Made by a program: the position numbers and the translations under genes
Assembly (NCBI RefSeq): GCF_013299165.1
Contig: NZ_JAAFKD010000005.1
Location: forward strand, 248,001 to 312,000
Length of the DNA stretch: 64,000 nucleotides
Source: Microcoleus sp. bin38.metabat.b11b12b14.051
GTDB taxonomy: Bacteria; Cyanobacteriota; Cyanobacteriia; Cyanobacteriales; Microcoleaceae
Direction: 5' to 3'
Notes under the pieces: model-generated
Told to the model about the DNA's origin: nothing
Seen by the model: only the letters and a program-made list of their open reading frames with translations
Database searches by the model: none
Shown here: positions 16,545 to 24,839 of the stretch, piece after piece
Position numbering within the stretch: position 1 is the stretch's first letter
Layout of the letters: each line of letters opens with the position of its first letter

Positions 16545-17255
16545 TTAGTTTTGTAAGTATTTCTCTAGTTCTGCTGTACGTTGTTGGGTAAGTGTTTCCA
16601 AACAGCTATTGAGATAAGTTGGATAAAGACTACCTCTTTCATCTATCCTATTTGTTGAGAGAACTTTGTTTTTACAAGTTGGATCGCGCCGCTGAATCCA
16701 TGCTAGTTGTTCGTCGATTAGTGTTTCTCGATCGCGACGGTTGAGTTTTGATATTACTTGCTTGTAGACTTCATTGAGCCGGCGATCTGCTTGTTTATAA
16801 GTAGCAGCAGCACAATTGCTGATATCAGCTTGAGTTTTAAGATTTTGGCAAACAGCGGGTTCGGGAACGGTAGCAAGTTCCCAGAGGCTACGGCATTTGT
16901 ATTCTGATAAGTCTTCTAGCCCTCTTGCTCGTACCCAGCCTCGTCTGGGATTTGATGTGCCTGGTGGGGACTGATTGCGACCGCGACTGCCATCAACTAT
17001 AAAATTAACTCCTTCATATTGAGAAACAAATAGCAAATTTCCTTCTTGTTTATCGACAAAAGCTGTATCTTGATAGGTCATCGAAAAAAATGCTTGCTTT
17101 AATGTTTTGTCGGTGTAAATGGGGGAAAAACCATTGCCACCAAAACTCACACATTTAGTTAGCTTTTGCGAACTCTCCTGGGCAAAGACTGAGGCTGAAG
17201 CAATAGCAAAAGCTGCTAAACTAACCGCTACATTAAAAATTAATTGTGTTTTCAT
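16545..17255 (-). CDS. Secreted protein with C-terminal LprI-type (DUF1311) domain
   Basis: A 236-residue protein with a signal peptide (FNVAVSLAAFAIASASVFA). Residues about 30-130 form a separate beta-rich region (CVSFGGNGFSPIYTDKTLKQ, LLFVSQYEGVNFIVDGSRG). Residues about 135-236 repeat the LprI pattern of the neighbour at 16130 (ISNCAAATYKQADRRLNEVY, DEQLAWIQRRDPTCKN, LNSCLETLTQQRTAELEKYL). It looks like a two-domain version of the same family. The close spacing and shared domain suggest the two arose by duplication. Confidence 0.84.
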   Translation of the reverse strand: MKTQLIFNVAVSLAAFAIASASVFAQESSQKLTKCVSFGGNGFSPIYTDKTLKQAFFSMTYQDTAFVDKQEGNLLFVSQYEGVNFIVDGSRGRNQSPPGTSNPRRGWVRARGLEDLSEYKCRSLWELATVPEPAVCQNLKTQADISNCAAATYKQADRRLNEVYKQVISKLNRRDRETLIDEQLAWIQRRDPTCKNKVLSTNRIDERGSLYPTYLNSCLETLTQQRTAELEKYLQN

Positions 17256-17326
17256 AAAACTCTTCCCTCAGTTTCTTCTGATTTGTTCAGTAAACTTAAT
17301 CTATGGCAATTACTTTCATACTTGCC

Positions 17327-17899
17327 TTATTTTGTTGTTCCAATCCGTTTTTCTGAATGCAGAATGCGACTGATTTGCTCGTTGGTCATAGAAGGAGCTT
17401 CTAAACAAGTAAGTCTTAAGCATCCCCAACCAGGGGTTCGCAAAAATCTAACTTCAGTATCTTTTCCATAAGTTTGATAAGAACTGGCACCACCTCCCCA
17501 GTTAAACCTAACTGCTTTGCCAGATTTTACATACCTCTCTGCCAGAGCGGAATCAATTTCTGACACTGTATTAACCCTTCTAGGTGGATAGTTAGATAAG
17601 CCTTGCTTGAGAATATAACCCATAGTATTGTCGCCCCCTGCATTGATATAAATATATCCATTTCTAAACTCACTAGGTAGGTCATAATCAACTTGGACGA
17701 AACGTTGACCACCTTGTTCTATAAATTGTTTCCAAGTTATAAGCTGAGGTTTTGGTTGTTGAGCAATCTGATAAAACGATCGCCCCTCCAATATCTGTGG
17801 GTTCGCCCTGGGCGATCGCCCGATCGCCAAAACTGATACTGAAGTAATGCTCAACACAGTCAAACTCGCCGCTACACTAAAAATCGATCGCCCTTTCAT
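17327..17899 (-). CDS. Secreted protein of unknown function, island family C (copy 2)
   Basis: A 190-residue paralogue of 11128-11718. The start at MKGRSIFSVAASLTVL has GAGG seven bases upstream. The leader is followed by GRSPRANPQILEGRSF and QPKPQLITWKQFIEQGGQRF, then VDYDLPSEFRNGYIYINAGG, ILKQGLSNYPP, ERYVKSGKAVRFNWGGG and a final SMTNEQISRILHSEKRI. The leader and the first ~45 residues are the source of the chimeric gene at 18153-18776. Function unknown. Confidence 0.82.
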   Translation of the reverse strand: MKGRSIFSVAASLTVLSITSVSVLAIGRSPRANPQILEGRSFYQIAQQPKPQLITWKQFIEQGGQRFVQVDYDLPSEFRNGYIYINAGGDNTMGYILKQGLSNYPPRRVNTVSEIDSALAERYVKSGKAVRFNWGGGASSYQTYGKDTEVRFLRTPGWGCLRLTCLEAPSMTNEQISRILHSEKRIGTTK

Positions 17900-18152
17900 A
17901 CTTTTTCCTCTTTGTTTATTCAAATGCCCTACTAGGCGAACTCTGGGCTTTGCTGCACCGCAACTGCTGCAACACCCAGAACGCTCTATGTATCTATCTG
18001 CCTTGACCCGCTACTTTTATGCAAAATATCGAGTATTGTTACAAAAGTTTACATAAAGTAGCTAAAGCTGCTGTGAGTTGAGGAGGGTTCAGCTTCTGAA
18101 AATATCAAACTCACTGAATTATTAGAGTTGAAGTGGCAGGCAATATTCTGCG

Positions 18153-18776
18153 TCAGTAGCAAGGGTGCAACGAACTGACAGCTTTCCGAATTTGCAACCA
18201 CTCTGACGCTAGTCTCGTTTCTGAGGGTTGTATTCTGCGGTAGACCAATTCTGGATGGCGGGTGTAGAATACGGCATCTGCTACTTTATTCAATACGGGG
18301 CTGGATAAAGGAGACGCATTCCTTGCCAAACCCGAACTGTCATAGGAAGAAAGCCGCCACTCATAATTATTATTCAGGTTTCTACCGCAGTCCATCTCGT
18401 ACATCAAGCTATCCTGGCTCACCACTTTTTTGATAGCCGCCCATTCCTTGATGTACTGGGTTTCGTCAGAGCGGATTTTACGACGGTTCAGTCGTGGGTA
18501 TAGGTTATAGAAAATAAAGTCTGTCAATTCATCGATCGCCTTTTCGGGAGCTTGGCTAACTGCAATTTTCACAGGAACAGCAGCAGGATGGGTGATGGGT
18601 TGTGCGATCACTGTTATAAGCTGAGGTTTTGGTTGTTCAGCAATCTGATGAAACGATCGCCCTTCCAATATCTGTGGGTTCGCCCTGGGCGATCGCCCTT
18701 GCGCCAAAACTGATACTGAAGTAACGCTCAACACAGTCAAACCCACCGCTACACCAAAAATCGATCGCCTTTTCAC
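18153..18776 (-). CDS. Chimeric secreted protein: family C leader fused to family E body
   Basis: A 207-residue protein from a GTG at 18776 (an ATG in the parent gene; the upstream AGAGGAAAAA is shared). Residues 1-50 copy the leader of 17327-17899 (RSIFGVAVGLTVLSVTSVSV, RSPRANPQILEGRSF, QPKPQLIT). From VIAQPITHPAAVPVKIAV onward it copies 19069-19575 to the last residue (SSLHPCY). Upstream and downstream noncoding DNA is duplicated too, at offsets of about 880-916 bases. This is what a tandem duplication running from inside gene C to inside gene E would leave at its junction. The frame is intact, so the fusion may be expressed. Function unknown. Confidence 0.8.
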   Translation of the reverse strand: MKRRSIFGVAVGLTVLSVTSVSVLAQGRSPRANPQILEGRSFHQIAEQPKPQLITVIAQPITHPAAVPVKIAVSQAPEKAIDELTDFIFYNLYPRLNRRKIRSDETQYIKEWAAIKKVVSQDSLMYEMDCGRNLNNNYEWRLSSYDSSGLARNASPLSSPVLNKVADAVFYTRHPELVYRRIQPSETRLASEWLQIRKAVSSLHPCY

Positions 18777-19068
18777 ACTTTTTCCTCTCTGTTTACTTAA
18801 ATACCCTACTAGACGAACTCTCAGCGCTACTGCACCGCAACTGCTGCAACACCCTGAACCCTCCACCTACCTATCAGCCACAGCCCGCTACTTTTATGCA
18901 AAACATCGAGTATTGTTACAAAAGTTTACATAAAGTAGCTAAGTCAGGGCTAATCCGGGCGATCGCTTGCTGGGTTATGTCGATCGCTGTGAGTTGAGGA
19001 GGGTTCAGCTCCTGAAAATATCAAACTCACAGAATTATTAGAATTGAAATGGCAGGCAATATTCCGTG

Positions 19069-19575
19069 TCAGTAGCAAGGATGCAACGAACTGATAGCCC
19101 GCCGAATCCCCGACCATTCCGACGCTAGCCTCATTTCAGAGGGCTGTATTCTGCGGTAGACCAATTCTGGATGGCGGGTGTAGAAGATTGCATCTGCTAC
19201 TTTGTCGAGCACGGGACTGGATAAAGCCGACGCATCTCTTCCGGGGCCTTGACCATCGTACTTAGACAGCAGCCACTCGTAATTAGTCGAGTTTCTACCA
19301 CAGACATCTTGGTACACCAAACTATCCTGGCTCACTACTTTTTTGATAGCCGCCCATTCCTTGATGTATTGCCTTTCATCTGAGCGGATTTTGCGGCGGT
19401 TCAGTCCTGGGTAGAGGTTGTAGAAAATAAAGTCTGTTAATTCATCGATCGCCTTTTCGGGAGCTTGGCTAACTGCAACCTGCACTGGAACAGCAGCGGG
19501 ATGGGTGATGGGTTGTGCGATCGCCGAACTGGAAAAAAGAGGAGCGGCGATTAATCCCAATATCAAATAGTTCAT
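19069..19575 (-). CDS. Secreted protein with two internal repeats, family E (parent)
   Basis: A 168-residue protein with its own signal peptide (MNYLILGLIAAPLFSSSAIA). The mature part holds two similar segments of about 40 residues: the first has AIDELTDFIFYNLYPGLNRR then KIRSDERQYIKEWAAIKKVV, the second has VLDKVADAIFYTRHPELVYR then RIQPSEMRLASEWSGIRRAI. Shared positions are D..D.IFY..P.L..R.I...E...EW..I. Each segment looks like a three-helix unit. It is the parent of the chimera at 18153. Function not recognised. Confidence 0.8.
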   Translation of the reverse strand: MNYLILGLIAAPLFSSSAIAQPITHPAAVPVQVAVSQAPEKAIDELTDFIFYNLYPGLNRRKIRSDERQYIKEWAAIKKVVSQDSLVYQDVCGRNSTNYEWLLSKYDGQGPGRDASALSSPVLDKVADAIFYTRHPELVYRRIQPSEMRLASEWSGIRRAISSLHPCY

Positions 19576-20063
19576 TGCATACCAGATTACAAGAGTTTGG
19601 AGTTGAAGGAATTAGTAGATAATGTTATTTACTGCACCCAATCGAAGCATTTTAACTAAGTATCAACAAATAGATGAGAATTTTAACTAGAAAATACCCG
19701 ATTAGATTACCGTAATCAAATAAAAGAAATGGCTACAAAATGCCAATAATTCTAGATATTTGCCATCGCCAATAGACCAACACTGCAACAGATATTGGAG
19801 ATGCTTTTTAATTTTTAGACGACAAATATATATTTTTTTACTATTCCACTTTTACTGCATCACTGCACGTTTTTTAAGGAACTCTTAACAACCTTGCTAT
19901 CCCGTACTTGTCGCGGTCGCGCAAGCTGATAATTTAGTAACATCAACGGTTTCAGCGTTCATTTCCAACATATTTAGGATCGTTTGCTACATTTTATCCC
20001 AAGCATTCGGGAGAGCCATCTAGTCACTGTCACGCACCATACATCGGTTTGAGAGTCGATTAT
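19576..20063. other. Gene-free stretch upstream of the secreted-protein island
   Basis: About 490 AT-rich bases with no open frame of protein-like composition. It should contain the promoter of the island's first gene, but no -35/-10 pair stands out. Its right end runs into a gene fragment at 20064. Confidence 0.5.
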
Positions 20064-20140
20064 CGATCGCCCTGTGCAGCATTAGCAGCATACAGCCGAT
20101 CGAGCTTTAGGAAGGTTTGCAGCAGCGCATTCGCCCCCTG
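20064..20140 (-). pseudogene. Duplicated 3' fragment of the allantoate amidohydrolase gene
   Basis: These 77 bases match 23341-23417, inside the 3' end of the amidohydrolase gene, at 72 of 77 positions and in the same orientation. In frame they encode QGANALLQTFLKLDRLYAA and continue to a quick stop. The fragment abuts the stop codon of the CHASE2 cyclase gene. It is therefore a remnant left by duplication or by insertion of the FecR-cyclase cassette beside the amidohydrolase gene. Confidence 0.8.
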
Positions 20141-20142
20141 TT

Positions 20143-21966
20143 TCATTTTTTGCCAACGATCGCGCAAATAGTTGTTTCTTGTTTTCTGCCTCTTAATTGA
20201 ATACTTTTAACTGGCTTTGCTTCGTAGCTATCGCTCACCCATTCCCATGTTTCCCCAGTTATTAATACCCGATAAGGATTGCCTTCTTTAAGATCTTTAT
20301 TCATGGCTTCCAATCTGGCGGCAATATTCACAGTATCTCCTAAAACCGAAAAATTTAATCGCTTCCCGCCGCCAACAGTTCCAGCAATAATCGACCCTGT
20401 ATGAATGCCAATTCCAAATTCAATCTTTGGCTTGCCTTCCTTTTCAAATTGTTGATTTAATTGTTTCAATCGTTCACACATATCCAAGCAAGCGGCGATA
20501 CAATTTTGAGCATCCTGTTTAATTTCTTCAGGTTTGGTATGAGGAAATGGAATGCCAAATATTGCCATAATTGCATCTCCAATATATTTATCGATAACGC
20601 CTCCGTGATCCATAATACACTCACTCATAGCATTTAAATATTGATTCAGCCAAGGCATCAATTCACCGGGAGATAGTTGCTCGGAAATGCTAGTAAACCC
20701 TCGAATATCCATAAATAAAACGGTGGCGACCATTTCTTGCGGTTGCATTTCGCCATTTTTAAATATTTCGTCCTTTCGCTCCCAAATTAGTTCAGCAGTT
20801 TCTTTTGCCATGTATTTTTCAAACAGGCTCATTAATTGTTGTTTCTCTTGTTGTTCTCGCAGTTGCAGTCCAATTCCAGCTAAGACGATCGTACCAATCG
20901 GTGCAGCGATGGGCATTAGTAGAGAATTCAACGTAAATAACAAGAAAGAAACTGCATACCAGATTAGAGGGAAAAGGATAGCGATCGCAATTCGTCCCCT
21001 AGGCCCAATTTTCGATAATATCCCGCTAGTAATTGGCCCAATTAAAAGTAATATCAGCCAACTTGTCCAGTCAGGTAAAGCTTGCAGCAGTCGGTTATTT
21101 AGCAAGTTATCAATAACTGCGGCATGAAGGTAGATCCCGCTGGTTGGTGGAATTCGATCGATAGGAGTCCGCAAAGGATCTAAACCTGTTGCTGTCGTAC
21201 CTACTAATACCAATTTGTCTTTAAAAGCATCTTTGGTAATTTTAGCTTCCAGAACATCAGCAAACGAATAAGTCGGTAAATTTTGCACTTTTCCAGGCCA
21301 ATTTATCCCAGCACTCTGAAATTCTAGACTACCGTTATTAGGCGGTGATAAAAACTTTTCTAGCCCTCCAGATTGCGGTTGCTTGTCGGCGTTGTAAACG
21401 CGCAGCATGGCCATTCCCAATGAGGGAATATCTCGCACCCACAGGATGGCTTGACGACCGATCCCATCTGTGTCTGAGTTATGCAAAATATGGCCTCGCT
21501 CGGCAGCTACGGCTTCTAAAGTTGGTACAATTGGTAGCAGTTTTTTTTGGTTATCCGCAGCCAGGGCTAACACTACATTACCTCTTGCACTCATAGCGTC
21601 TGCAAATTGGTCATCTTTGGGACTGGGTTCGGCAAAAATAATGTCGAAACCAACGACTGCGGGTTTAGCAGGGGAAAGGGCTTGTAATAATTGACTGTAG
21701 CGATCGCGCGAAAACGGAAATCTCCCCAACTTCCTTAAAGTTGCTTCGTCTATTGCAATCACCGCCACTCGTTTATCCCAAATAGGTTTGGGTAAAATTC
21801 CACTTTCGCGAAGTTGAAACAGGCTGTTAGAGCTCAGTTGTTCCAGCGGTTTCCAGGCATCCAAATGCAATGCACCCAAGGAAAGAATAGCAGCAGCAAC
21901 CCCCGGCATTAAGGATTGGCTGCGGGCAAAAAAAACTCGCAAACGAGGGATTATTAATTTAGTCAT
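20143..21966 (-). CDS. CHASE2-domain adenylate cyclase, membrane-bound
   Basis: A 607-residue protein: an N-terminal membrane anchor, an extracytoplasmic CHASE2 sensor (about residues 35-320; KRVAVIAIDEATLRKLGRFPFSRDRY, VVGFDIIFAEPS, LVLVGTTATGLDP), then membrane segments at about 320-395 and a class III cyclase domain (about 430-600). The cyclase has both metal Asp (FMDIRGFTSI and YIGDAIMAIFG), the purine-binding Lys (GGGKRLNFS), GDTVNIAARLE with the transition-state Asn/Arg, so it is probably active on ATP. It starts three bases after the FecR gene, a typical cyanobacterial sensor pair. It would make cAMP in response to a periplasmic signal. Confidence 0.93.
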   Translation of the reverse strand: MTKLIIPRLRVFFARSQSLMPGVAAAILSLGALHLDAWKPLEQLSSNSLFQLRESGILPKPIWDKRVAVIAIDEATLRKLGRFPFSRDRYSQLLQALSPAKPAVVGFDIIFAEPSPKDDQFADAMSARGNVVLALAADNQKKLLPIVPTLEAVAAERGHILHNSDTDGIGRQAILWVRDIPSLGMAMLRVYNADKQPQSGGLEKFLSPPNNGSLEFQSAGINWPGKVQNLPTYSFADVLEAKITKDAFKDKLVLVGTTATGLDPLRTPIDRIPPTSGIYLHAAVIDNLLNNRLLQALPDWTSWLILLLIGPITSGILSKIGPRGRIAIAILFPLIWYAVSFLLFTLNSLLMPIAAPIGTIVLAGIGLQLREQQEKQQLMSLFEKYMAKETAELIWERKDEIFKNGEMQPQEMVATVLFMDIRGFTSISEQLSPGELMPWLNQYLNAMSECIMDHGGVIDKYIGDAIMAIFGIPFPHTKPEEIKQDAQNCIAACLDMCERLKQLNQQFEKEGKPKIEFGIGIHTGSIIAGTVGGGKRLNFSVLGDTVNIAARLEAMNKDLKEGNPYRVLITGETWEWVSDSYEAKPVKSIQLRGRKQETTICAIVGKK

Positions 21967-21969
21967 TAC

Positions 21970-22815
21970 CTATTTCTTAATTAAACTTTCACCGAGTTCA
22001 TAAGATACCTCATTTCCCAGTGGACTGCGAACCACTAGCCAATAGTCAGAGTTAGCTGGCTTCGGCACTACCTCATCGATTTTACCTGTTCGATCCATCT
22101 TTAAGGGTTGGTCATTTAAATACACTAAATTCAGCGGATCGACATTACAAATACATCGAACTTTGTTTGGACTGATGACTGATAAACTGATCAATTCATA
22201 CTTCAGATTTTCTTTGAATGGCTGGGGTGGAGCGGGAGGATTGCCGGGAAAAGTGACGGAAGCATAGCCCTTTTCTATCTTCACAGTTTGCCCTTGAGCG
22301 CTAGCGTCAACCTTCCCCTCAAATAAGGCAGTTGCTGCTTTTCCCTCTGGACCAACACCCACGGAGAACTCAGTCCCCCTGACGCCCACAACTCCGGCTG
22401 GGTTGTTAATTTCTAGGCGCGAATTGGGGTTAGTCAAGCGTCGGGCTGAAACTCTTGCTAATCCTGCGGGGACTGACAGCAGGGTAACTCTACCTCCATT
22501 GACAGCAACGGACAGACCTTTAACTTGGACGGTGCTTAATTCTGCTAGACTAATCGTGGCGATGCCAGTGTCTACCGCTAAAACCGCGCTAGATTCTTTG
22601 CCTGTAGAGATTTGCTGGCCGGCTGTTGTCAGGCGATCGCCCACTTTTGCTGGTCTTCCTTGATACGTTACGGTTCCCTTCAGTTGCCGTACTTCTACCC
22701 AGCGACTCCCAGGCAATTGAATTTCCCTCGCCAGCAAAGGCAAGGCGAAAGTGATTAAAATACCAGTAAATAGGATTGTCAGCCATTTAGAAATACCAGA
22801 CCGATTTAATTTCAT
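21970..22815 (-). CDS. FecR-domain periplasmic protein
   Basis: A 281-residue protein with a signal peptide (WLTILFTGILITFALPLLA). The FecR domain (about residues 45-190) shows VEVRQLKGTVTYQGRPAKVG, STGKESSAVLAVDTG, the GVVGVRGTEFSVGV hallmark, ALFEGKVDASAQGQTVKIEKG and a Pro-rich break. A C-terminal beta domain follows (SPNKVRCICNVDPLNLVYLN ... NSDYWLVVRSPLG). It is co-transcribed with the CHASE2 cyclase (three-base gap) and may bind or present a ligand to that sensor; the ligand is unknown. Confidence 0.9.
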   Translation of the reverse strand: MKLNRSGISKWLTILFTGILITFALPLLAREIQLPGSRWVEVRQLKGTVTYQGRPAKVGDRLTTAGQQISTGKESSAVLAVDTGIATISLAELSTVQVKGLSVAVNGGRVTLLSVPAGLARVSARRLTNPNSRLEINNPAGVVGVRGTEFSVGVGPEGKAATALFEGKVDASAQGQTVKIEKGYASVTFPGNPPAPPQPFKENLKYELISLSVISPNKVRCICNVDPLNLVYLNDQPLKMDRTGKIDEVVPKPANSDYWLVVRSPLGNEVSYELGESLIKK

Positions 22816-23312
22816 AACAAAAAATTATTTAGCCAGGACTATTGTCTAGATTACTATTCTTTCGGTAATTTTTCAGGAAAATTTTCAACTAACAGGATTT
22901 ACGCAGACACAATATATAGCCTTTCTCGTAAATGTGAGGTAATGGGTAATGGGTAATGGGTAATGGGTAATGGGTAATTGGTAATTGGTAATTGGTAATG
23001 GGTAATTGGTAATTGGTAATCGCAAGTGCCGATAGGCTTTCTGAGGTTTCTGGAGGTAAAAACGGCCGCCGTGCGAAAAGCTGACCCTCGCAGAATTTGG
23101 CATACGTCATGTTTTTGAGAACCGCTATATGTAGTGCAGAAACAACTACGTTAGCGAAGCACTCGTTGCAGGATCGCACCCCGCTTGACTATTAGGGTAT
23201 CGGCTGCTCAAAGGCGATCTCCTTTGAGGCAATCGCCAACCCTTCTTGAAATCTCGAAACGGATAATATTGGCGTATTTTTTAGATGCTTAGCAGTCACT
23301 TATTATCACGTT
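22816..23312. other. Gene-free stretch between FecR gene and amidohydrolase gene
   Basis: About 500 bases. The middle holds a heptamer repeat tract (22938-23020). The rest has no coding signal; small open frames that span the tract have repeat-derived sequence such as ITNYQLPITNYQLP and are rejected. The FecR gene's promoter should lie here. Confidence 0.5.
22938..23020. repeat. Heptanucleotide tandem repeats (GGTAATG / GGTAATT)
   Basis: About twelve copies of a seven-base unit, the first block being GGTAATG and the second GGTAATT, with one reversal. It belongs to the class of short tandemly repeated heptamers of filamentous cyanobacteria. Confidence 0.88.
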
Positions 23313-24599
23313 TTAATGATGCCCTACAACTCCATGAATCCGATCGCCCTCAGCAGCATTAGCAGCATACAGTCGATCGAGCTTTAAGAAGGTTTGCAGC
23401 AGCGCATTAGCCCCCTGAGTACACTGTTCCGGCGAAGTATACTCATCTTCTGCATGGCTGATGCCGCCCCGAGAAGCCACGAAAATCATCCCCATATCGG
23501 TAAAGCGTCCGATTTCTTGGGCGTCGTGTCCCGCCCGGCTGATTAAATGCCTGTAACTAAAGCCTAAGTCTTGACAAACTTCGACAATTGCATTCTGAAT
23601 TTTTGGTGCTGCTAGTGTCGGATCTACGTGCAGCAATTGAGTGATTTCGATTTCGGTTTGGGTCGCCGAAGCTATTGCTTGAAACTCCAATTTCATTTTG
23701 GTTAACAACTGTTCCAAATTAGTTTGAGACAAATCGCGCAAATCGATTTTAAACTCGACTTTTCCCGGCACAGTATTCGTAGCATTCGGCCAAACAGTTA
23801 AGTAACCTACCGTTGCGACTTGTTCTCCGGGTGTTTCTACTCCCAGTTTGTTGACTGCTAATACCATTTGCGAAGCCGCTACCAAGGCATCTTTTCTGGC
23901 GTGCATGGGTGTCGATCCGGCATGATTGGGGCGGCCCGTTACCGTCACTCCCAGGCGGTACTGTCCGACAATTCCTTTGACTACTCCGATGCAGTCGCCC
24001 GTACTTTCCAATACGCCTCCTTGTTCGACGTGTAATTCCACAAAGGCTGCTATTTCTGTGGGGTGGCGTTTTGCTTCGGCAATTGTTGACCAATCTCCGC
24101 CAATTTGTGCTAGACAAGTTTGAATCGAAGTGCCATCACTGCGACGGTAATATTCCGGGTTGCTGACTGTATTTCCCGCCATTGCTTTGCAGCCGATAAC
24201 GGTGCTTTCTTCGTCGGTAAATACGATCGTCTCAATGGCGTGTTCCAAGCGTACCCCATTTTCGTGCAACACGCGCACGACTTCAATTCCTGCTAAAACT
24301 CCCAAAACTCCGTCGTAATGGCCCGCCGTGGGAACGGTATCAATGTGAGAACCTGTTGCTAGTGCGGCGCCTTCGCGCAATCCGGCGTACCTGCCAATTG
24401 TATTACCGGCCGCGTCAATCCGAACTGTCATCCCTGCTTCTATCATCCAAGATTCAACAAGTTTGCGCGCCAGCAAATCTTCTTTGGTAAAAGCTACCCG
24501 ACTTACGCCTCCTCCCGGCAATTTGCCGATTTCGGCGAGTTCGGCAATACTGTGGTTGAGGCGCGAACCGTTCACTGAAAGTGCTAGCCTAAGTGTCAT
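23313..24599 (-). CDS. allC: Allantoate amidohydrolase / N-carbamoyl-amino-acid hydrolase family (M20) enzyme
   Basis: A 428-residue M20/peptidase-like amidohydrolase. Metal ligands are visible in GSHIDTVPTAGHYDGVLG (His and Asp), VFTDEESTVIG (Glu-Glu), ELHVEQGGVLE (His) and SRAGHDAQEIG (His). The dimerisation and substrate segment GRPNHAGSTPMHARKDAL is present. Family members hydrolyse allantoate to ureidoglycine, CO2 and ammonia, or N-carbamoyl amino acids. The purine-degrading neighbours (puuE, uraD, uraH, hpxO) favour allantoate as substrate; the sequence alone does not separate the two. The promoter region is shared with the divergent gene at 24840 and carries an NtcA-type site. The 3' end is duplicated at 20064. 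Confidence 0.88.
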   Translation of the reverse strand: MTLRLALSVNGSRLNHSIAELAEIGKLPGGGVSRVAFTKEDLLARKLVESWMIEAGMTVRIDAAGNTIGRYAGLREGAALATGSHIDTVPTAGHYDGVLGVLAGIEVVRVLHENGVRLEHAIETIVFTDEESTVIGCKAMAGNTVSNPEYYRRSDGTSIQTCLAQIGGDWSTIAEAKRHPTEIAAFVELHVEQGGVLESTGDCIGVVKGIVGQYRLGVTVTGRPNHAGSTPMHARKDALVAASQMVLAVNKLGVETPGEQVATVGYLTVWPNATNTVPGKVEFKIDLRDLSQTNLEQLLTKMKLEFQAIASATQTEIEITQLLHVDPTLAAPKIQNAIVEVCQDLGFSYRHLISRAGHDAQEIGRFTDMGMIFVASRGGISHAEDEYTSPEQCTQGANALLQTFLKLDRLYAANAAEGDRIHGVVGHH

Positions 24600-24671
24600 G
24601 TCACATTCTCCTAATTTTGGGAAATTTGATGAGGCGATCGCGATCGGTATGATTAATTATTTAACTAATTA

Positions 24672-24689
24672 TTGTATACTGTATGCAAG
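24672..24689. promoter_or_regulatory. Candidate operator, imperfect palindrome TTGTATACTGTATGCAA
   Basis: The arms match at seven of eight positions around a central base. The minus-strand reading TTCTTGCATACA recurs exactly at 31598-31609 in the other divergent promoter region of this locus. GTATAC-centred palindromes are typical of GntR/FCD regulators, and such a regulator is encoded at 26778. Binding is inferred. Confidence 0.5.
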
Positions 24690-24711
24690 AACAGTTAAAT
24701 CTGTACAAGAA

Positions 24712-24727
24712 TGTAGGCTTGCCTACA
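24712..24727. promoter_or_regulatory. NtcA-type binding site TGTA-N8-TACA
   Basis: TGTAGGCTTGCCTACA fits the NtcA consensus GTA-N8-TAC with both outer bases (T, A), and its arms pair over seven bases. It lies between the divergent amidohydrolase gene and the 24840 gene. No TAN3T box sits at the ideal 22-base distance on either strand, so activation geometry is unclear. Confidence 0.6.
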
Positions 24728-24839
24728 ACAGGCGATCGGCTGTAGTATTTAAACTGCTGGAGGCAAACACAGCACGCAGCATAGAGCGATCGCAGCGATT
24801 TAACTGTAGAAAAAAGTACATTTTTATCGATCGGGTGAT

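Noticed and set aside
22885-23179. Small minus-strand frames before the FecR gene with ITNYQLPITNYQLP repeats
   Set aside because: The sequence comes from the GGTAAT heptamer tract.
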